This document shows, piece after piece, positions 38,437 to 46,653 of a DNA stretch of 64,000 nt. The stretch lies in NCBI RefSeq assembly GCF_003846445.2, contig NZ_CP030139.2, forward strand, positions 186,001 to 250,000. Direction: 5' to 3'. The DNA is from Synechococcus elongatus PCC 11801. GTDB lineage: Bacteria > Cyanobacteriota > Cyanobacteriia > Synechococcales > Synechococcaceae. Each line of letters begins with the position of its first letter. The first letter of the stretch is position 1. The notes under the pieces were generated by a model. That model had not been told where the DNA came from, made no database searches, and worked only from the letters and a program-made list of their open reading frames with translations. Made by a program: the position numbers and the translations under genes.

Positions 38437-39770
38437 GCCACCGCCTCCGCCAATCCCCGCACGTCAATTTGCCCTGTCACCGCCGCCGAAATCAACGCCG
38501 ATCGCCGCTCTTGCAGAAGTGAAATAACGCTCAGTGATTCCTCGGTAAGTAATTCATATTTAGATGTTCTCATTCGCAAAAATTCTGCAATCTCCTTTTG
38601 TTCATCAAAGGGCGGCTGTGCGACCGTCAGCTCTTGCAATATTGGAACACTGATATTGACTTGAGCTGTGCCCCATCCTTCTAAGCGAAAGTAGTCTTGC
38701 ACGGAAGTACTGTTGAGGAGGTAAGTGTAAAAATTGCCATCTTGGCTTGGTAATAATGTTGTTATCAACATAGTGAAGCATTGACATCCATCGAAACTTT
38801 CAGGAACTAATGCAGTCACCCCTGCATTCCCAGTTCTAACAGTTACCAGATCACCTGCTCGAATTTTTTTTGACTCGCGTTCAGATGCATATTCAGGATC
38901 AACATAGAGTATTTCTCCTTGTATTTTTCCAGCACGAATATTTGTAGATCTGAGGATTGGAATACCCTCATCGCAATATGCATGAGTTGCTGCTTCTGCA
39001 ATCCCAACAACAACTCTTGACGCACACCTTTTTAAGGGCTTGACTGACCAATGAGCGGGGACTTGGCCGAGCCACTCAACGCCAGAGTCTTTCATTGGCG
39101 CGTCTGAGTTGAGTCCTTTGGTGACGGCGTGGGAAATGACCGCTTGGCGCTTTTCTTGCAGCAGTTCAATCAGTCGCTGCTGCTCGGCAATCAGCGCATC
39201 AATTTTTTTTGTCTCGCGATCGAGGAAACAAACAATATCATGCTGATCACTCAAAGGAGGAAGTGCTAATTTAATCTTTGGAATATCATCCATGCTGATA
39301 TTCTTCTGCGTGTTAGATGTGCATAAAAGCTCGATTTGATGCTGTGACTCAATTGACTTAAGACAGTATTCGCAGAAAGCAGGAGTTATATGATCACTAC
39401 TGACTCTTATCAATGCCAGTGGAGACCAAATGCTAAATTCTAAATCTGTTTTGATCCTTGCAATTTTTCCTGTTGAAGCTGCTTTACCCATTAATATGTC
39501 ATCTTTCTGAGGCTTAGCTTTTTTGCTGTACTCTTCGTGTGCTGTATGAGATATATATCTACAGCCACTAAAAACTAATTCACCTTCTTGAATGCCATCG
39601 ACTGATAAAAATGGAACTCCTTCTTCAACAAATTCAGGAGTTGTATGAGGTCCATCTGTGATTTTTTTTGCTAACAAATTCTTGAGTCTTACCTCGTGCC
39701 AGTCCGAGGGAATTTCCCTAAGCCATTCATGATCAGCTTTTCTATAAGCTGGATACTTTGGGAAACTCAC
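38433..39770 (-). CDS. hsdS: Type I restriction enzyme specificity subunit HsdS
   Basis: 445 residues from a GTG at 39770. Two target-recognition domains (about 10-180 and 225-390) each end in a helical spacer: RETKKIDALIAEQQRLIELLQEKRQAVISHAV and the repeat-like ISLLQERRSALISAAVTGQIDV. These set the bipartite DNA target. HsdS bridges HsdM and HsdR. The recognition domains are more AT-rich than the neighbours, as expected for exchanged specificity parts. The paired hsdM lies about 2.5 kb upstream. Confidence 0.94.
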   Translation of the reverse strand: MSFPKYPAYRKADHEWLREIPSDWHEVRLKNLLAKKITDGPHTTPEFVEEGVPFLSVDGIQEGELVFSGCRYISHTAHEEYSKKAKPQKDDILMGKAASTGKIARIKTDLEFSIWSPLALIRVSSDHITPAFCEYCLKSIESQHQIELLCTSNTQKNISMDDIPKIKLALPPLSDQHDIVCFLDRETKKIDALIAEQQRLIELLQEKRQAVISHAVTKGLNSDAPMKDSGVEWLGQVPAHWSVKPLKRCASRVVVGIAEAATHAYCDEGIPILRSTNIRAGKIQGEILYVDPEYASERESKKIRAGDLVTVRTGNAGVTALVPESFDGCQCFTMLITTLLPSQDGNFYTYLLNSTSVQDYFRLEGWGTAQVNISVPILQELTVAQPPFDEQKEIAEFLRMRTSKYELLTEESLSVISLLQERRSALISAAVTGQIDVRGLAEAVA

Positions 39771-40186
39771 TGCGATTGATCTCCAGCCCTACTGCACCGC
39801 TCACCATTACCCACACCTGCACACTGCAGATTTAGGCCTTGCCCTAGCTTAGCCCGCGCCATTCCTTCTCCGCGAAACAATCCATCGGCAATCCTCATAG
39901 AGAATTACTGCCAACCCATTCGCAAAGCCGAAATTCTCTCAACAGCCCAGCCCATTTATCGACCTCGGGCAATGGCATTTGCTGCAAATCAACCTGCCTG
40001 AACTTCTGCAAGCGATCCAACCGCTCCTAGAAGCTGAGTCAGAAGGATGAAGGCGATCGGCTGACTGCTTGAGGATAGGCAACAACGGGCTTAAGCCCCT
40101 CGTTTTAGAATCGTTCTGGCTTGGGAGAGAACCAACCGATCGACTCTTCAAGAAAGCAACAAATGCGCTGCCCGCGATCGCGGCCT
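39771..40186. other. gene-poor stretch between brnA and hsdS
   Basis: No complete gene. On the + strand a frame of 49 codons without a start (39901-40050) ends in QWHLLQINLPELLQAIQPLLEAE, which looks protein-like and may be the tail of a lost gene. Repeated HIP1 sites occur around 40050-40190. Confidence 0.3.
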
Positions 40187-40516
40187 TTACTGCGGATGCG
40201 TTGCCAACCACTCCCGTAGGGCAGCATTCATCCGAGTTTGCCAGCCGGGGCCGCCTGACCGAAAGGCCTCAACAACATCGCGATCGAGCCGAATTGCAAT
40301 CTGCGTTTTAGGATTCAGACTCGGCGGTCTGCCCCGTCTTTGCTGCAATGCTGCTCGCATCAGTTCAGTGGCATCGGGGGAGTCTTCATCCGGCTCTGGG
40401 TCTGCGCCTGCTTGAACCTGCTGCCGAACCCGTTCCCAGTCACTTTCATCTTGTCCTTGGGCGATCGCATTCTGCATTTCTTCAAGCGTCATGCGGGTTC
40501 GTTTCGAGCCACTCAT
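40187..40516 (-). CDS. brnA: BrnA-family antitoxin
   Basis: 109 residues from the ATG at 40516 (MSGSKRTRMTLEEMQ). The acidic middle (GADPEPDEDSPDATE) precedes a C-terminal ribbon-helix-helix-like part: KTQIAIRLDRDVVEAFRSGGPGWQTRMNAALREWL, matching BrnA antitoxins. BrnA binds the BrnT RNase and represses its own operon. Its start lies inside the end of the brnT remnant, the normal brnT-brnA overlap. Confidence 0.85.
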   Translation of the reverse strand: MSGSKRTRMTLEEMQNAIAQGQDESDWERVRQQVQAGADPEPDEDSPDATELMRAALQQRRGRPPSLNPKTQIAIRLDRDVVEAFRSGGPGWQTRMNAALREWLATHPQ

Positions 40517-40688
40517 AATAAACCTCCCGTTCAGTCCGGCTAGCAGGACGAAAGCTAATAATTCGCGGGATCTCCCCCGGTCGATAGACAACCGTGAGCA
40601 CCGCTAAGACTTGCAAGACGTAAGCAAAGGATTGGATGCGCTGTTCCTGATTGCGTTCCGTGCAGATATCGAAGCGATAACGATCGCC
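40482..40688 (-). pseudogene. BrnT-type toxin remnant (N-terminus missing)
   Basis: An open stretch of 68 codons with the BrnT C-terminal signature VVYRPGEIPRIISFRPASRTEREVYYEWL. Immediately upstream and in the same frame is a TAG stop (40689-40691), and the N-terminal 30-40 residues of BrnT, which contain catalytic residues, are not present before it. There is no ATG start. The toxin is therefore probably dead while its antitoxin gene is intact. Confidence 0.75.
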
Positions 40689-40796
40689 CTACTTTCCCGC
40701 AGTCCCAAACAGCAACCCTAGCAACCGGCGGCGGCGCTTCCGTTGTTGCTCCTGCTCCGCATTCTTTGGCGGTTCCTTCGGCTGCATCTCGCTCAT
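40689..40796 (-). CDS. 35-residue basic ORF before the brnT remnant
   Basis: ATG at 40796, stop at 40689; begins MSEMQPKEPPKNAEQ and ends in an arginine run followed by LLGLLFGTAGK. TTAGG lies close to the ATG. It sits in frame with the brnT remnant, separated only by the TAG. It may be a small protein or a chance frame left by the event that cut brnT. I do not recognise it. Confidence 0.3.
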   Translation of the reverse strand: MSEMQPKEPPKNAEQEQQRKRRRRLLGLLFGTAGK

Positions 40797-40819
40797 CCTA
40801 AGTGTTCGGCGATTGCCCC

Positions 40820-41038
40820 TCAACCCTCTTGCTGACTCAGCCAAGCTTCTAAATCTTGGATGCTGGCAAAGTCCAACAAAGCATCTGATAAACCTTCGAG
40901 TTGTTCAAGAGAGAGGGCTTGCACTTGCACCAATAGATTGGGCGAAAGTTTGCCACAACGTCGAGCAAGCTGGCGAAGCACTAAGACAATGGCTTGTTCT
41001 TGTCTTCCAATTCGCTCAATGCTGGTGATGTAGGGCAT
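40820..41038 (-). CDS. stand-alone DUF4351/Rpn C-terminal module, copy 3
   Basis: 72 residues (MPYITSIERIGRQEQA). It aligns along its whole length with the last 75 residues of the Rpn-family protein at 41328-42278, ending ASIQDLEAWLSQQEG. About 20 bp before its start (TCGGCCTATAAGCAGGAGCG) nearly match the Rpn gene at the same place, so it arose by copying the 3' end of that gene. AGGAG lies six bases before the ATG. A role as inhibitor of the full-length protein is inferred from Rpn biology. Confidence 0.75.
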   Translation of the reverse strand: MPYITSIERIGRQEQAIVLVLRQLARRCGKLSPNLLVQVQALSLEQLEGLSDALLDFASIQDLEAWLSQQEG

Positions 41039-41068
41039 ACGTCGCTCCTGCTTATAGGCCGACCAACT

Positions 41069-41314
41069 CTACTCAACTGACTGCTTGTTCAGCCACGCAT
41101 CCAAATCAGCAACCGTCTTAAAATCCAACAGTGATTCACTCAGCTCCTCAACTCGTTCAAGGGTTAATCCCTGAATTTGAGCGGTTTGAGCAGGGCTTAA
41201 TGAACCCAAGCAACGGTTCAATAGACGCAGCACCACAGCAACTTCACCTTGTTGAATTCCTTGTTGAATTCCCTTTTGGAGCCCAATGCGTTCCACGCTC
41301 GTAACGTACGGCAT
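41069..41314 (-). CDS. stand-alone DUF4351/Rpn C-terminal module, copy 2
   Basis: 81 residues (MPYVTSVERIGLQKG), paralogous to the Rpn C-terminus with a small insertion: the sequence GIQQ is repeated (QKGIQQGIQQGEVAVVLR). It starts 13 bp after the Rpn stop codon, preceded by AGGAGCGTCGT, the same leader as the other two modules. Conserved IQGLTLE-VEELSESLLDF. Confidence 0.75.
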   Translation of the reverse strand: MPYVTSVERIGLQKGIQQGIQQGEVAVVLRLLNRCLGSLSPAQTAQIQGLTLERVEELSESLLDFKTVADLDAWLNKQSVE

Positions 41315-41327
41315 ACGACGCTCCTAG

Positions 41328-41555
41328 CTACTGCTGCTGGCTCAACCAAGATTCCAAGTCAGTCACTGATGCAAAATCTAATAGTGATTCACTCAACTCC
41401 TCAACTTGCTCAAGGGTTAATCCCTGAATTTGAGCGGTTTGAGCAGCGCTTAATTGGCCCAAGCGACGACTCAACTGTCGTAGCACCACAGCAACTTCTC
41501 CTTGATGAAACCCTTCCTTCCTACCAATTCGCTCAATGCTAGTGATGTAGGGCAT
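41328..41555 (-). CDS. predicted internal-start product of the Rpn gene (RpnS-like)
   Basis: In frame inside the Rpn gene, an ATG at 41555 is preceded by AGGAGCGACGT, a strong ribosome site at ideal spacing. It would give a 75-residue protein, MPYITSIERIG..., equal to the DUF4351 module. The same leader and start are conserved in the two stand-alone copies downstream, which argues that the internal start is used. Confidence 0.6.
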   Translation of the reverse strand: MPYITSIERIGRKEGFHQGEVAVVLRQLSRRLGQLSAAQTAQIQGLTLEQVEELSESLLDFASVTDLESWLSQQQ

Positions 41556-42278
41556 ACGTCGCTCCTGCTCATAGGCCGACAGCTCACTCCTGAACTCTAG
41601 CTCAAGACCTTCGGGAAGGCTCAAGAGCCAATCGATGAACTTAAAGAGGCCAACAATCCGCTCTCGGCTTAGTCCTCGCTCATACAGCAGTTTCAGTAGT
41701 TCCAGCTTCCACTGCTTGCGCAGTTGCCGATCTTGTTTCGTCTGAATCGCCCGCAAATGCGCCGCGATCGCGATCGCAAATGGATTCTCATCCTCTAGGA
41801 GCTGATCCATGCGATCGAGGTAATCCAGCAACTTAATGCTGACAAACTCACTGCGATCGCTGCTGCCCCAAAGCCCAGTCTCAAACGTGATTGGCCGCCA
41901 TGAGGGTGACTCATCCGCCAAAATCGCAACGCTGGCGATCGGCACGGCAAAGCGATCGTAAATGCGATAGCGATAGACATACATTCGCTCCGCAAAGTTA
42001 GATTCTTGCGCGCCCTGCACCTCAATGTGTACGAGTACCCAAGCCTCTTGACCCGCGATCGTCCAGACCTTGACCAGCTTGTCGGCATAGCGACGCCCCA
42101 CTTCTGCATCAGCCGTAATCTGCTGCAGTTCCTTATCCAGAAATTCGTAGCCGCGCTCCCAATCAATCTCCGGATCGGCAACAGGCAAGAAAAAACGAAT
42201 GAACTCCGGAAAGAACGCCTCAATCAGCTCCTTCCAAGGCGAATCACTCTCTGTGGGTGGCAGCGCAGAATCCGTCAT
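41328..42278 (-). CDS. Rpn-family (PD-(D/E)xK nuclease-like) protein with DUF4351
   Basis: 316 residues. The N-terminal PD-(D/E)xK-like nuclease domain (about 15-150) has EIDWERGYEFLDKEL and the VHIEVQG core (D...ExQ form of the Rpn family). A helical middle follows, then the DUF4351 module (about 242-316). Rpn proteins cut DNA and, in E. coli, are toxic antiphage proteins held by a short protein made from an internal start. The same arrangement is visible here. It lies 47 bp downstream of hsdM. Confidence 0.85.
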   Translation of the reverse strand: MTDSALPPTESDSPWKELIEAFFPEFIRFFLPVADPEIDWERGYEFLDKELQQITADAEVGRRYADKLVKVWTIAGQEAWVLVHIEVQGAQESNFAERMYVYRYRIYDRFAVPIASVAILADESPSWRPITFETGLWGSSDRSEFVSIKLLDYLDRMDQLLEDENPFAIAIAAHLRAIQTKQDRQLRKQWKLELLKLLYERGLSRERIVGLFKFIDWLLSLPEGLELEFRSELSAYEQERRMPYITSIERIGRKEGFHQGEVAVVLRQLSRRLGQLSAAQTAQIQGLTLEQVEELSESLLDFASVTDLESWLSQQQ

Positions 42279-42325
42279 TTCCTATGGCTTGCGATCGCTC
42301 TAATAGCTGTCATACCTTCCCTCCT

Positions 42326-44353
42326 TTAGTGGGAGAGTCCACCCAACATGGTCAAGATGCGATCGGTGACTTGCTGCAACTCCGCATCAATTTCCTCAAG
42401 AGGGCGCGGCGGTGTGAACATATAAAAATGTCGATTAAACGGGATTTCATAACCGACCTTGGTTTTCTCAGGGTCAATCCAAGCATCGGGCACATGTGGC
42501 AGCACCTCCCGCTGAAAATAGGTCTCCACATCTTCCGTCAGCGGTACATTCTCGGTATCCCGCAAGCTGGCATCGGCAACCAGCTGTCCCTTCGCCTTGC
42601 CACGCGTTGCCAACACAATCTTCCCTGCCTCATCCCGCTGGGGCCGCTCCACCGTAATGGTGCGATAGCCAAAATCCTCATTCCGAAAGATTTTGCTGAC
42701 CGGCTTACCCTCTTGTTCAGCCACTTCAAAATTGCCAAAGAGTTTTGTAATTGCATCGATATGCTCATCGCTTAACTCTTTCCGTTTACTGCCCAAGCTC
42801 TTGCGCATCTTCTGCCAAAAGCCACTGGCATCAATCAGCTGTACCTTGCCCTTCCGAATCTCCGGCTTCCGATTGCTCAGGATCCAGATATAGGTACTGA
42901 TGCCCGTGTTGTAGAACATATCCGTGGGTAACGCGATAATCGCCTCAACCAGATCGTTCTCAAGAACATAGCGGCGAATTTCACTTTCGCCAGAACCAGC
43001 ACCGCCCGTAAACAAGGGCGATCCATTCAAGACAATTCCTAGTCGGCTGCCGCCCTCACTCGCAGGCCGCATCTTAGAAATCAAATGCAGCAGGAATAGC
43101 AACGACCCGTCACTGACACGAGGCAAGCCAGGGCCAAAGCGGCCGCTATAACCGAGCTGCTCCGCCTCTCGCTGAACCTCTTTCTGAATCTTCTTCCATT
43201 CCACCCCAAAAGGCGGATTCGACAACATATAGTCGTATTTAGCATCTGGTAACTTGTCATCGGAGAGCGTGTTGCCAAAGCAAATGTTCTGAATATCCTG
43301 CCCCTTAATCAGCATGTCTGCTTTGCAGATTGCATAGGATTCCGGATTTAATTCCTGCCCCGACAACACCAATCGCGCTGTGGGATTTAACTCCGTCAAG
43401 TGTTCCTCCGCCACGCTGAGCATCCCGCCCGTGCCGGCCGTCGGATCGTAGAGACTCCGGACAATTCCGGCCTGAGTCAGGGCTGCATCATCTTCGATAA
43501 ACAGCAAATTCACCATCAACCGAATCACTTCGCGGGGCGTGAAGTGTTCTCCAGCCGTTTCATTCGAGAGTTCTGCAAACTTGCGAATTAACTCTTCAAA
43601 CACCAGCCCCATTTCTGCATTGCTCACCGTATCGGGATGCAGGTCAATCTGGGTAAACCGCTCCGTCACCATGTACAGCAAGCCTGCTTTCTCGAGGCGA
43701 TCGATTTGCAGGTGAAACTCAAAGCTGTCAAAAATATCCCGTACTGCCGACGTAAAGCCTCGAATATAAGCGCGGAGATTCTCACCAATATTGTCCGTGT
43801 CGCCCAGCAACTGCTTGAGATCGAGGGGCGAGGTATTGCAAAAGTTTTGCCCTGACTTTCGTAGCAAAAACGGCTCCGGTGCCAGTCCTTGACTTTCGCG
43901 TAGAGCCTTTTCTTCAAGAACCGCTGCTTTGGTCGGCGCTAGCACGCAGTCCAACCGGCGCAACACCGTAAACGGCAGGATGATTTTGCCGTAGTCACTC
44001 TGTTTGTAGTCACCCCGCAACAGGTCAGCCACACTCCAAATGAAGGCTGAAAGATTCTGTCGTCCCGTGGGTTGCGGTTCGATTGGGGTTGCTGTTTGAG
44101 AGGCTGGCGGAGAAGCGATCGCAGCTCCTTGGCTCTCCGTTAGGGTGATCGATCCTCCTCGACCCCGACCTGCTTGAATCTGCCCTTGAAGCATGAGTTC
44201 TGCTTTGATCGACTCATAGCAAGCGTCATCCCAATCCAGTAACTGTTGCAACTTGCCATTGCCTGCCGAGCCACCGAGGGTGTGGAGTGCCCCGAGAAAC
44301 TCCGCTTGGAGCGTGCTGATTTCGATCGCTGGCTGGGAGGATTCAATCGTCAT
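42326..44353 (-). CDS. hsdM: Type I DNA methyltransferase subunit HsdM
   Basis: 675 residues from the ATG at 44353. An extra N-terminal domain (about 1-90, including a winged-helix-like [21 protein letters not shown]) precedes HsdM_N (about 100-240, [20 protein letters not shown]). The N6-adenine methylase domain follows, with SAM motif [15 protein letters not shown] and catalytic NPPFGVEW. It methylates adenines in the HsdS target and protects host DNA. It is separated from hsdS by the Rpn and BrnTA genes. Confidence 0.95.
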   Translation of the reverse strand: MTIESSQPAIEISTLQAEFLGALHTLGGSAGNGKLQQLLDWDDACYESIKAELMLQGQIQAGRGRGGSITLTESQGAAIASPPASQTATPIEPQPTGRQNLSAFIWSVADLLRGDYKQSDYGKIILPFTVLRRLDCVLAPTKAAVLEEKALRESQGLAPEPFLLRKSGQNFCNTSPLDLKQLLGDTDNIGENLRAYIRGFTSAVRDIFDSFEFHLQIDRLEKAGLLYMVTERFTQIDLHPDTVSNAEMGLVFEELIRKFAELSNETAGEHFTPREVIRLMVNLLFIEDDAALTQAGIVRSLYDPTAGTGGMLSVAEEHLTELNPTARLVLSGQELNPESYAICKADMLIKGQDIQNICFGNTLSDDKLPDAKYDYMLSNPPFGVEWKKIQKEVQREAEQLGYSGRFGPGLPRVSDGSLLFLLHLISKMRPASEGGSRLGIVLNGSPLFTGGAGSGESEIRRYVLENDLVEAIIALPTDMFYNTGISTYIWILSNRKPEIRKGKVQLIDASGFWQKMRKSLGSKRKELSDEHIDAITKLFGNFEVAEQEGKPVSKIFRNEDFGYRTITVERPQRDEAGKIVLATRGKAKGQLVADASLRDTENVPLTEDVETYFQREVLPHVPDAWIDPEKTKVGYEIPFNRHFYMFTPPRPLEEIDAELQQVTDRILTMLGGLSH

Positions 44354-44552
44354 AGTGAATGAAGGCAAAGTAGTGTGGGGGCTCTGCCTATGGCAGCAAG
44401 GTGATCAAGATGAATTGAAGCCTGATGTATTGTCTTTTCGCGGCTAGAGACCTTGCAACGCTATGACGATGCGCAACAGAACTACCAAGGAGAGTACACC
44501 AAGCATCTGGCGTGGCTGCTGAGGTGATGTGGCTATTCCTAAAGTCCTGCAG

Positions 44553-44780
44553 CTAGTAATCCCAGCGGTCAGCGCTCATCTGAGCAACAGCATTCGCTAA
44601 CTCAGGTTCAAAGATGTAGTCGTAAGCAGTTTGGACGAGCCAGCGTTGCGTCTCAAGGTTGTAGCTGATGTATGCCTCGCGATCGCGACAGTAGGCGGCA
44701 TACAAACGAGGACTGACGGTGCGGAGGCCAGCTTTTGGGAAAAACTGCTGTACGGCACGGAGGAATTCACGATCTGTCAC
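44553..44780 (-). CDS. small protein of unknown function, paralogue A
   Basis: 75 residues from a GTG at 44780. The sequence is about 65-70% identical to the protein at 45344-45583 over 70 residues: REFLRAVQQFFPKAGLRT, AYCRDREAYISYN, ETQRWLVQTAYDYIFEPELA. No signal peptide or membrane segment. I do not recognise a family. It lies beyond hsdM at the island edge. Confidence 0.6.
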   Translation of the reverse strand: MTDREFLRAVQQFFPKAGLRTVSPRLYAAYCRDREAYISYNLETQRWLVQTAYDYIFEPELANAVAQMSADRWDY

Positions 44781-45256
44781 ATCACATCTCAGAAATTGCA
44801 GGAATCAATACCTGGTGGCATCAAAAGCCTGTGAACATAGTTGCAAGGTAACTAATAATTGGTAGCCTACGTTACATGCCTTAACGCCACAAAAGATAAC
44901 TGCACTTTGCAGGCTATCCCTCACTCCATTCATTACGGCGTGGATTCAACGACTTGATAGCGTCAAAGGGGTACACAGCTAGACATAGCACTCTCTCTAT
45001 TTGCTTTTATCTGCCTAGAGAAAACGGAATTAATCGTACGCTAAGGGTAAGAGGAGGCTGGGACCCCGCAATACAGTGCAGTGTTCAATCAGAGCCTGAA
45101 CACTCTCGCAGCTCACGGTGCCGGTCAGGACTTGAGCGGTCAGTTTTAAGAACAGTTTTCGAGAATTGCCAAGCCTTGATTGGACGTAACTTACCCTAGG
45201 CCGGAGCAGGGTCTCAAAAAACTCCGTTTTCAAGCATGAGACTAGCCCTGCCATTC
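44781..45256. other. intergenic stretch between the two small paralogues
   Basis: No supported gene. A 74-codon minus-strand frame (45030-45254) shows no recognisable motifs. The stretch lacks HIP1 sites and is more AT-rich at its left end. Confidence 0.3.
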
Positions 45257-45282
45257 CAGCCAGCAGTCTTGACTGCTGGCTG
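45257..45282. repeat. 12-bp perfect hairpin
   Basis: CAGCCAGCAGTC-TT-GACTGCTGGCTG. It is downstream of paralogue B (minus strand) and could act as a 3'-end structure; there is no T-run on either side. Confidence 0.6.
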
Positions 45283-45343
45283 AACGGACAGTTCCTACTG
45301 CTGTCGCTTCAGATCACTCCGGCCCACCAGCCTACAAAGGACT

Positions 45344-45583
45344 CTAGACCAGCGCTAGAGCACCCTGCCGGCGGGTAGTCATCTGGGAAACAGCCTTTGC
45401 TAACTCAGCTTCAAAGATGTAGTCATAGGCAGTCTCAACCAGCCAGCGTTGGGTCTCAAAGTTGTAGCAGATGAATGCTTCGTGTTCCCGACAATAGGCG
45501 GCGTGCTGTCGCGGGCTAGCAGTGCGAAGGCCAGCACTGGGAAAGAACTGTCGAACGTCGCGGAGGAAATCACGAGCTGTCAT
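45344..45583 (-). CDS. small protein of unknown function, paralogue B
   Basis: 79 residues from the ATG at 45583, with GGAG eight bases upstream. It has the same fold pattern as the protein at 44553-44780: RDFLRDVRQFFPSAGLRT, AYCREHEAFICYNFETQRWLVETAYDYIFEAELA, then a different tail (RRQGALALV). The two genes form a direct duplication about 0.8 kb apart. Confidence 0.65.
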   Translation of the reverse strand: MTARDFLRDVRQFFPSAGLRTASPRQHAAYCREHEAFICYNFETQRWLVETAYDYIFEAELAKAVSQMTTRRQGALALV

Positions 45584-45939
45584 AGTCAATTCTCCGACAC
45601 TGCAGTAGTCAATGCTCTGTAAAGGTGTTCAGACTCCCTACTCTAGTTTCAGATTCAATAATTTCCAGTGTCGTAAGTAACATTACTCAGGAACATTCAA
45701 GGCTATGGTTCTGGGTCGCCGAGTTTCGACCCGCTTTCTTCAGGGCTGGGAAGATATCAAGCGAACGGGGGATAGCCCTTGGCCTCTAGGTACTTCAGCC
45801 CCTCCCGACCCTGATCTCCGTCTTGGCAAACGATTGTTCCCACTCCGCTGTCTGGGGGGACCCCTAGTCAGAAAAGGACTGACACTGGGTTTTGATGCTC
45901 TGGATGCTGTGGGATTCTCTACATCCCTTCAGGAGCGAC
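45584..45939. other. intergenic stretch, no supported gene
   Basis: A + strand frame of 87 codons from 45705 has only a weak AAGG before it and no recognisable motif. I see no repeats or promoters of note. Confidence 0.3.
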
Positions 45940-46221
45940 TTACAACTTTTCCTCGCTCTTGGGATTAGCGAGCGCTGCAATCACTTGCATGGAGGTCACT
46001 GTGCCAGGGTCAGCCTCACGAGATGCTTCCACCTTGGCAAGTAACTTGATGGCCTGAACCAGCACGCCATTGTCGATGGTCGCTAGCTCATCTTGGGGCG
46101 TGGCAGTGAGTCGCTCGGCGATCGCTAGGGTCGCTCGGGCAGCTTCTTGAGCTTCATTGGCCAACAGCGGTGTGGTTGGCATATCGAGTACGGCATCAAA
46201 CGGGCTAGGAACCTCGGTCAT
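45940..46221 (-). CDS. small hypothetical protein
   Basis: 93 residues from the ATG at 46221 (MTEVPSPFDAVLDMPTTP). Mostly helical and acidic: QEAARATLAIAERLTATPQDELATIDNGVLVQAIKLLAKVEASREAD. No signal or membrane segment. No family recognised. Confidence 0.45.
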   Translation of the reverse strand: MTEVPSPFDAVLDMPTTPLLANEAQEAARATLAIAERLTATPQDELATIDNGVLVQAIKLLAKVEASREADPGTVTSMQVIAALANPKSEEKL

Positions 46222-46404
46222 TGTTCTGTTTGAGTTGGTTTTAAGGGCAATGCAGTGGGTGCGCCGACCTATATTAACTAGATAAGACAATAGGTCTTAC
46301 TTGTAGTTGCGAACTGAAGACTCAAGTTGAATCTGTTGCTTGTTGTCGAGAGCCGCTGAGGGGATGTCCTCTCCTTTCTGTAGGAGAGGGTCTAGGGTTA
46401 GGGC

Positions 46405-46563
46405 TTAACGCTTGCTGCCGGTGAGGTGAATCGGGATGCTGGTCGCTACGGAACCGAGGATTTCGGACGGGGCATCGGGTAACTGTGTGTGGACCTCCTT
46501 CAACGCATCCGCCCAGAGTGTGGCTAACCCCTTCGGTGTTTATGGCGCTTGCAGCTCAGCCAT
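46405..46563 (-). pseudogene. short decayed ORF with internal stop
   Basis: MAELQAP, then a TAA, then 44 in-frame codons that read like real protein (LATLWADALKEVHTQLPDAPSEILGSVATSIPIHL). It is either a fragment of a lost gene or chance. No family recognised. Confidence 0.25.
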
Positions 46564-46653
46564 TGCTCAACTTCTAGTCACCCTGAATGACAGCACGGCC
46601 GATTCTATGCTTGCCAGCTGAACCTGATTTAAGCTACTTAAATTGCTTTTCTT

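Noticed and set aside
39901-40050. 49-codon + strand protein-like stretch
   Set aside because: No start codon and too short to identify; mentioned only as a possible gene tail.
40820-41555. possible CRISPR-like or simple tandem repeat
   Set aside because: The repetition is of protein modules of about 75 codons with diverged sequence, not short identical repeats with spacers.
45030-45254. 74-codon minus-strand frame between the small paralogues
   Set aside because: No similarity I recognise, no clear ribosome site, and the 12-bp hairpin lies right at its start.
45705-45968. 87-codon + strand frame
   Set aside because: Only a weak AAGG before the start, no motifs, and it runs into a convergent ORF.
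46436-46621. 61-codon + strand frame
   Set aside because: No ribosome site or motif; the opposite strand reads more like decayed coding sequence.
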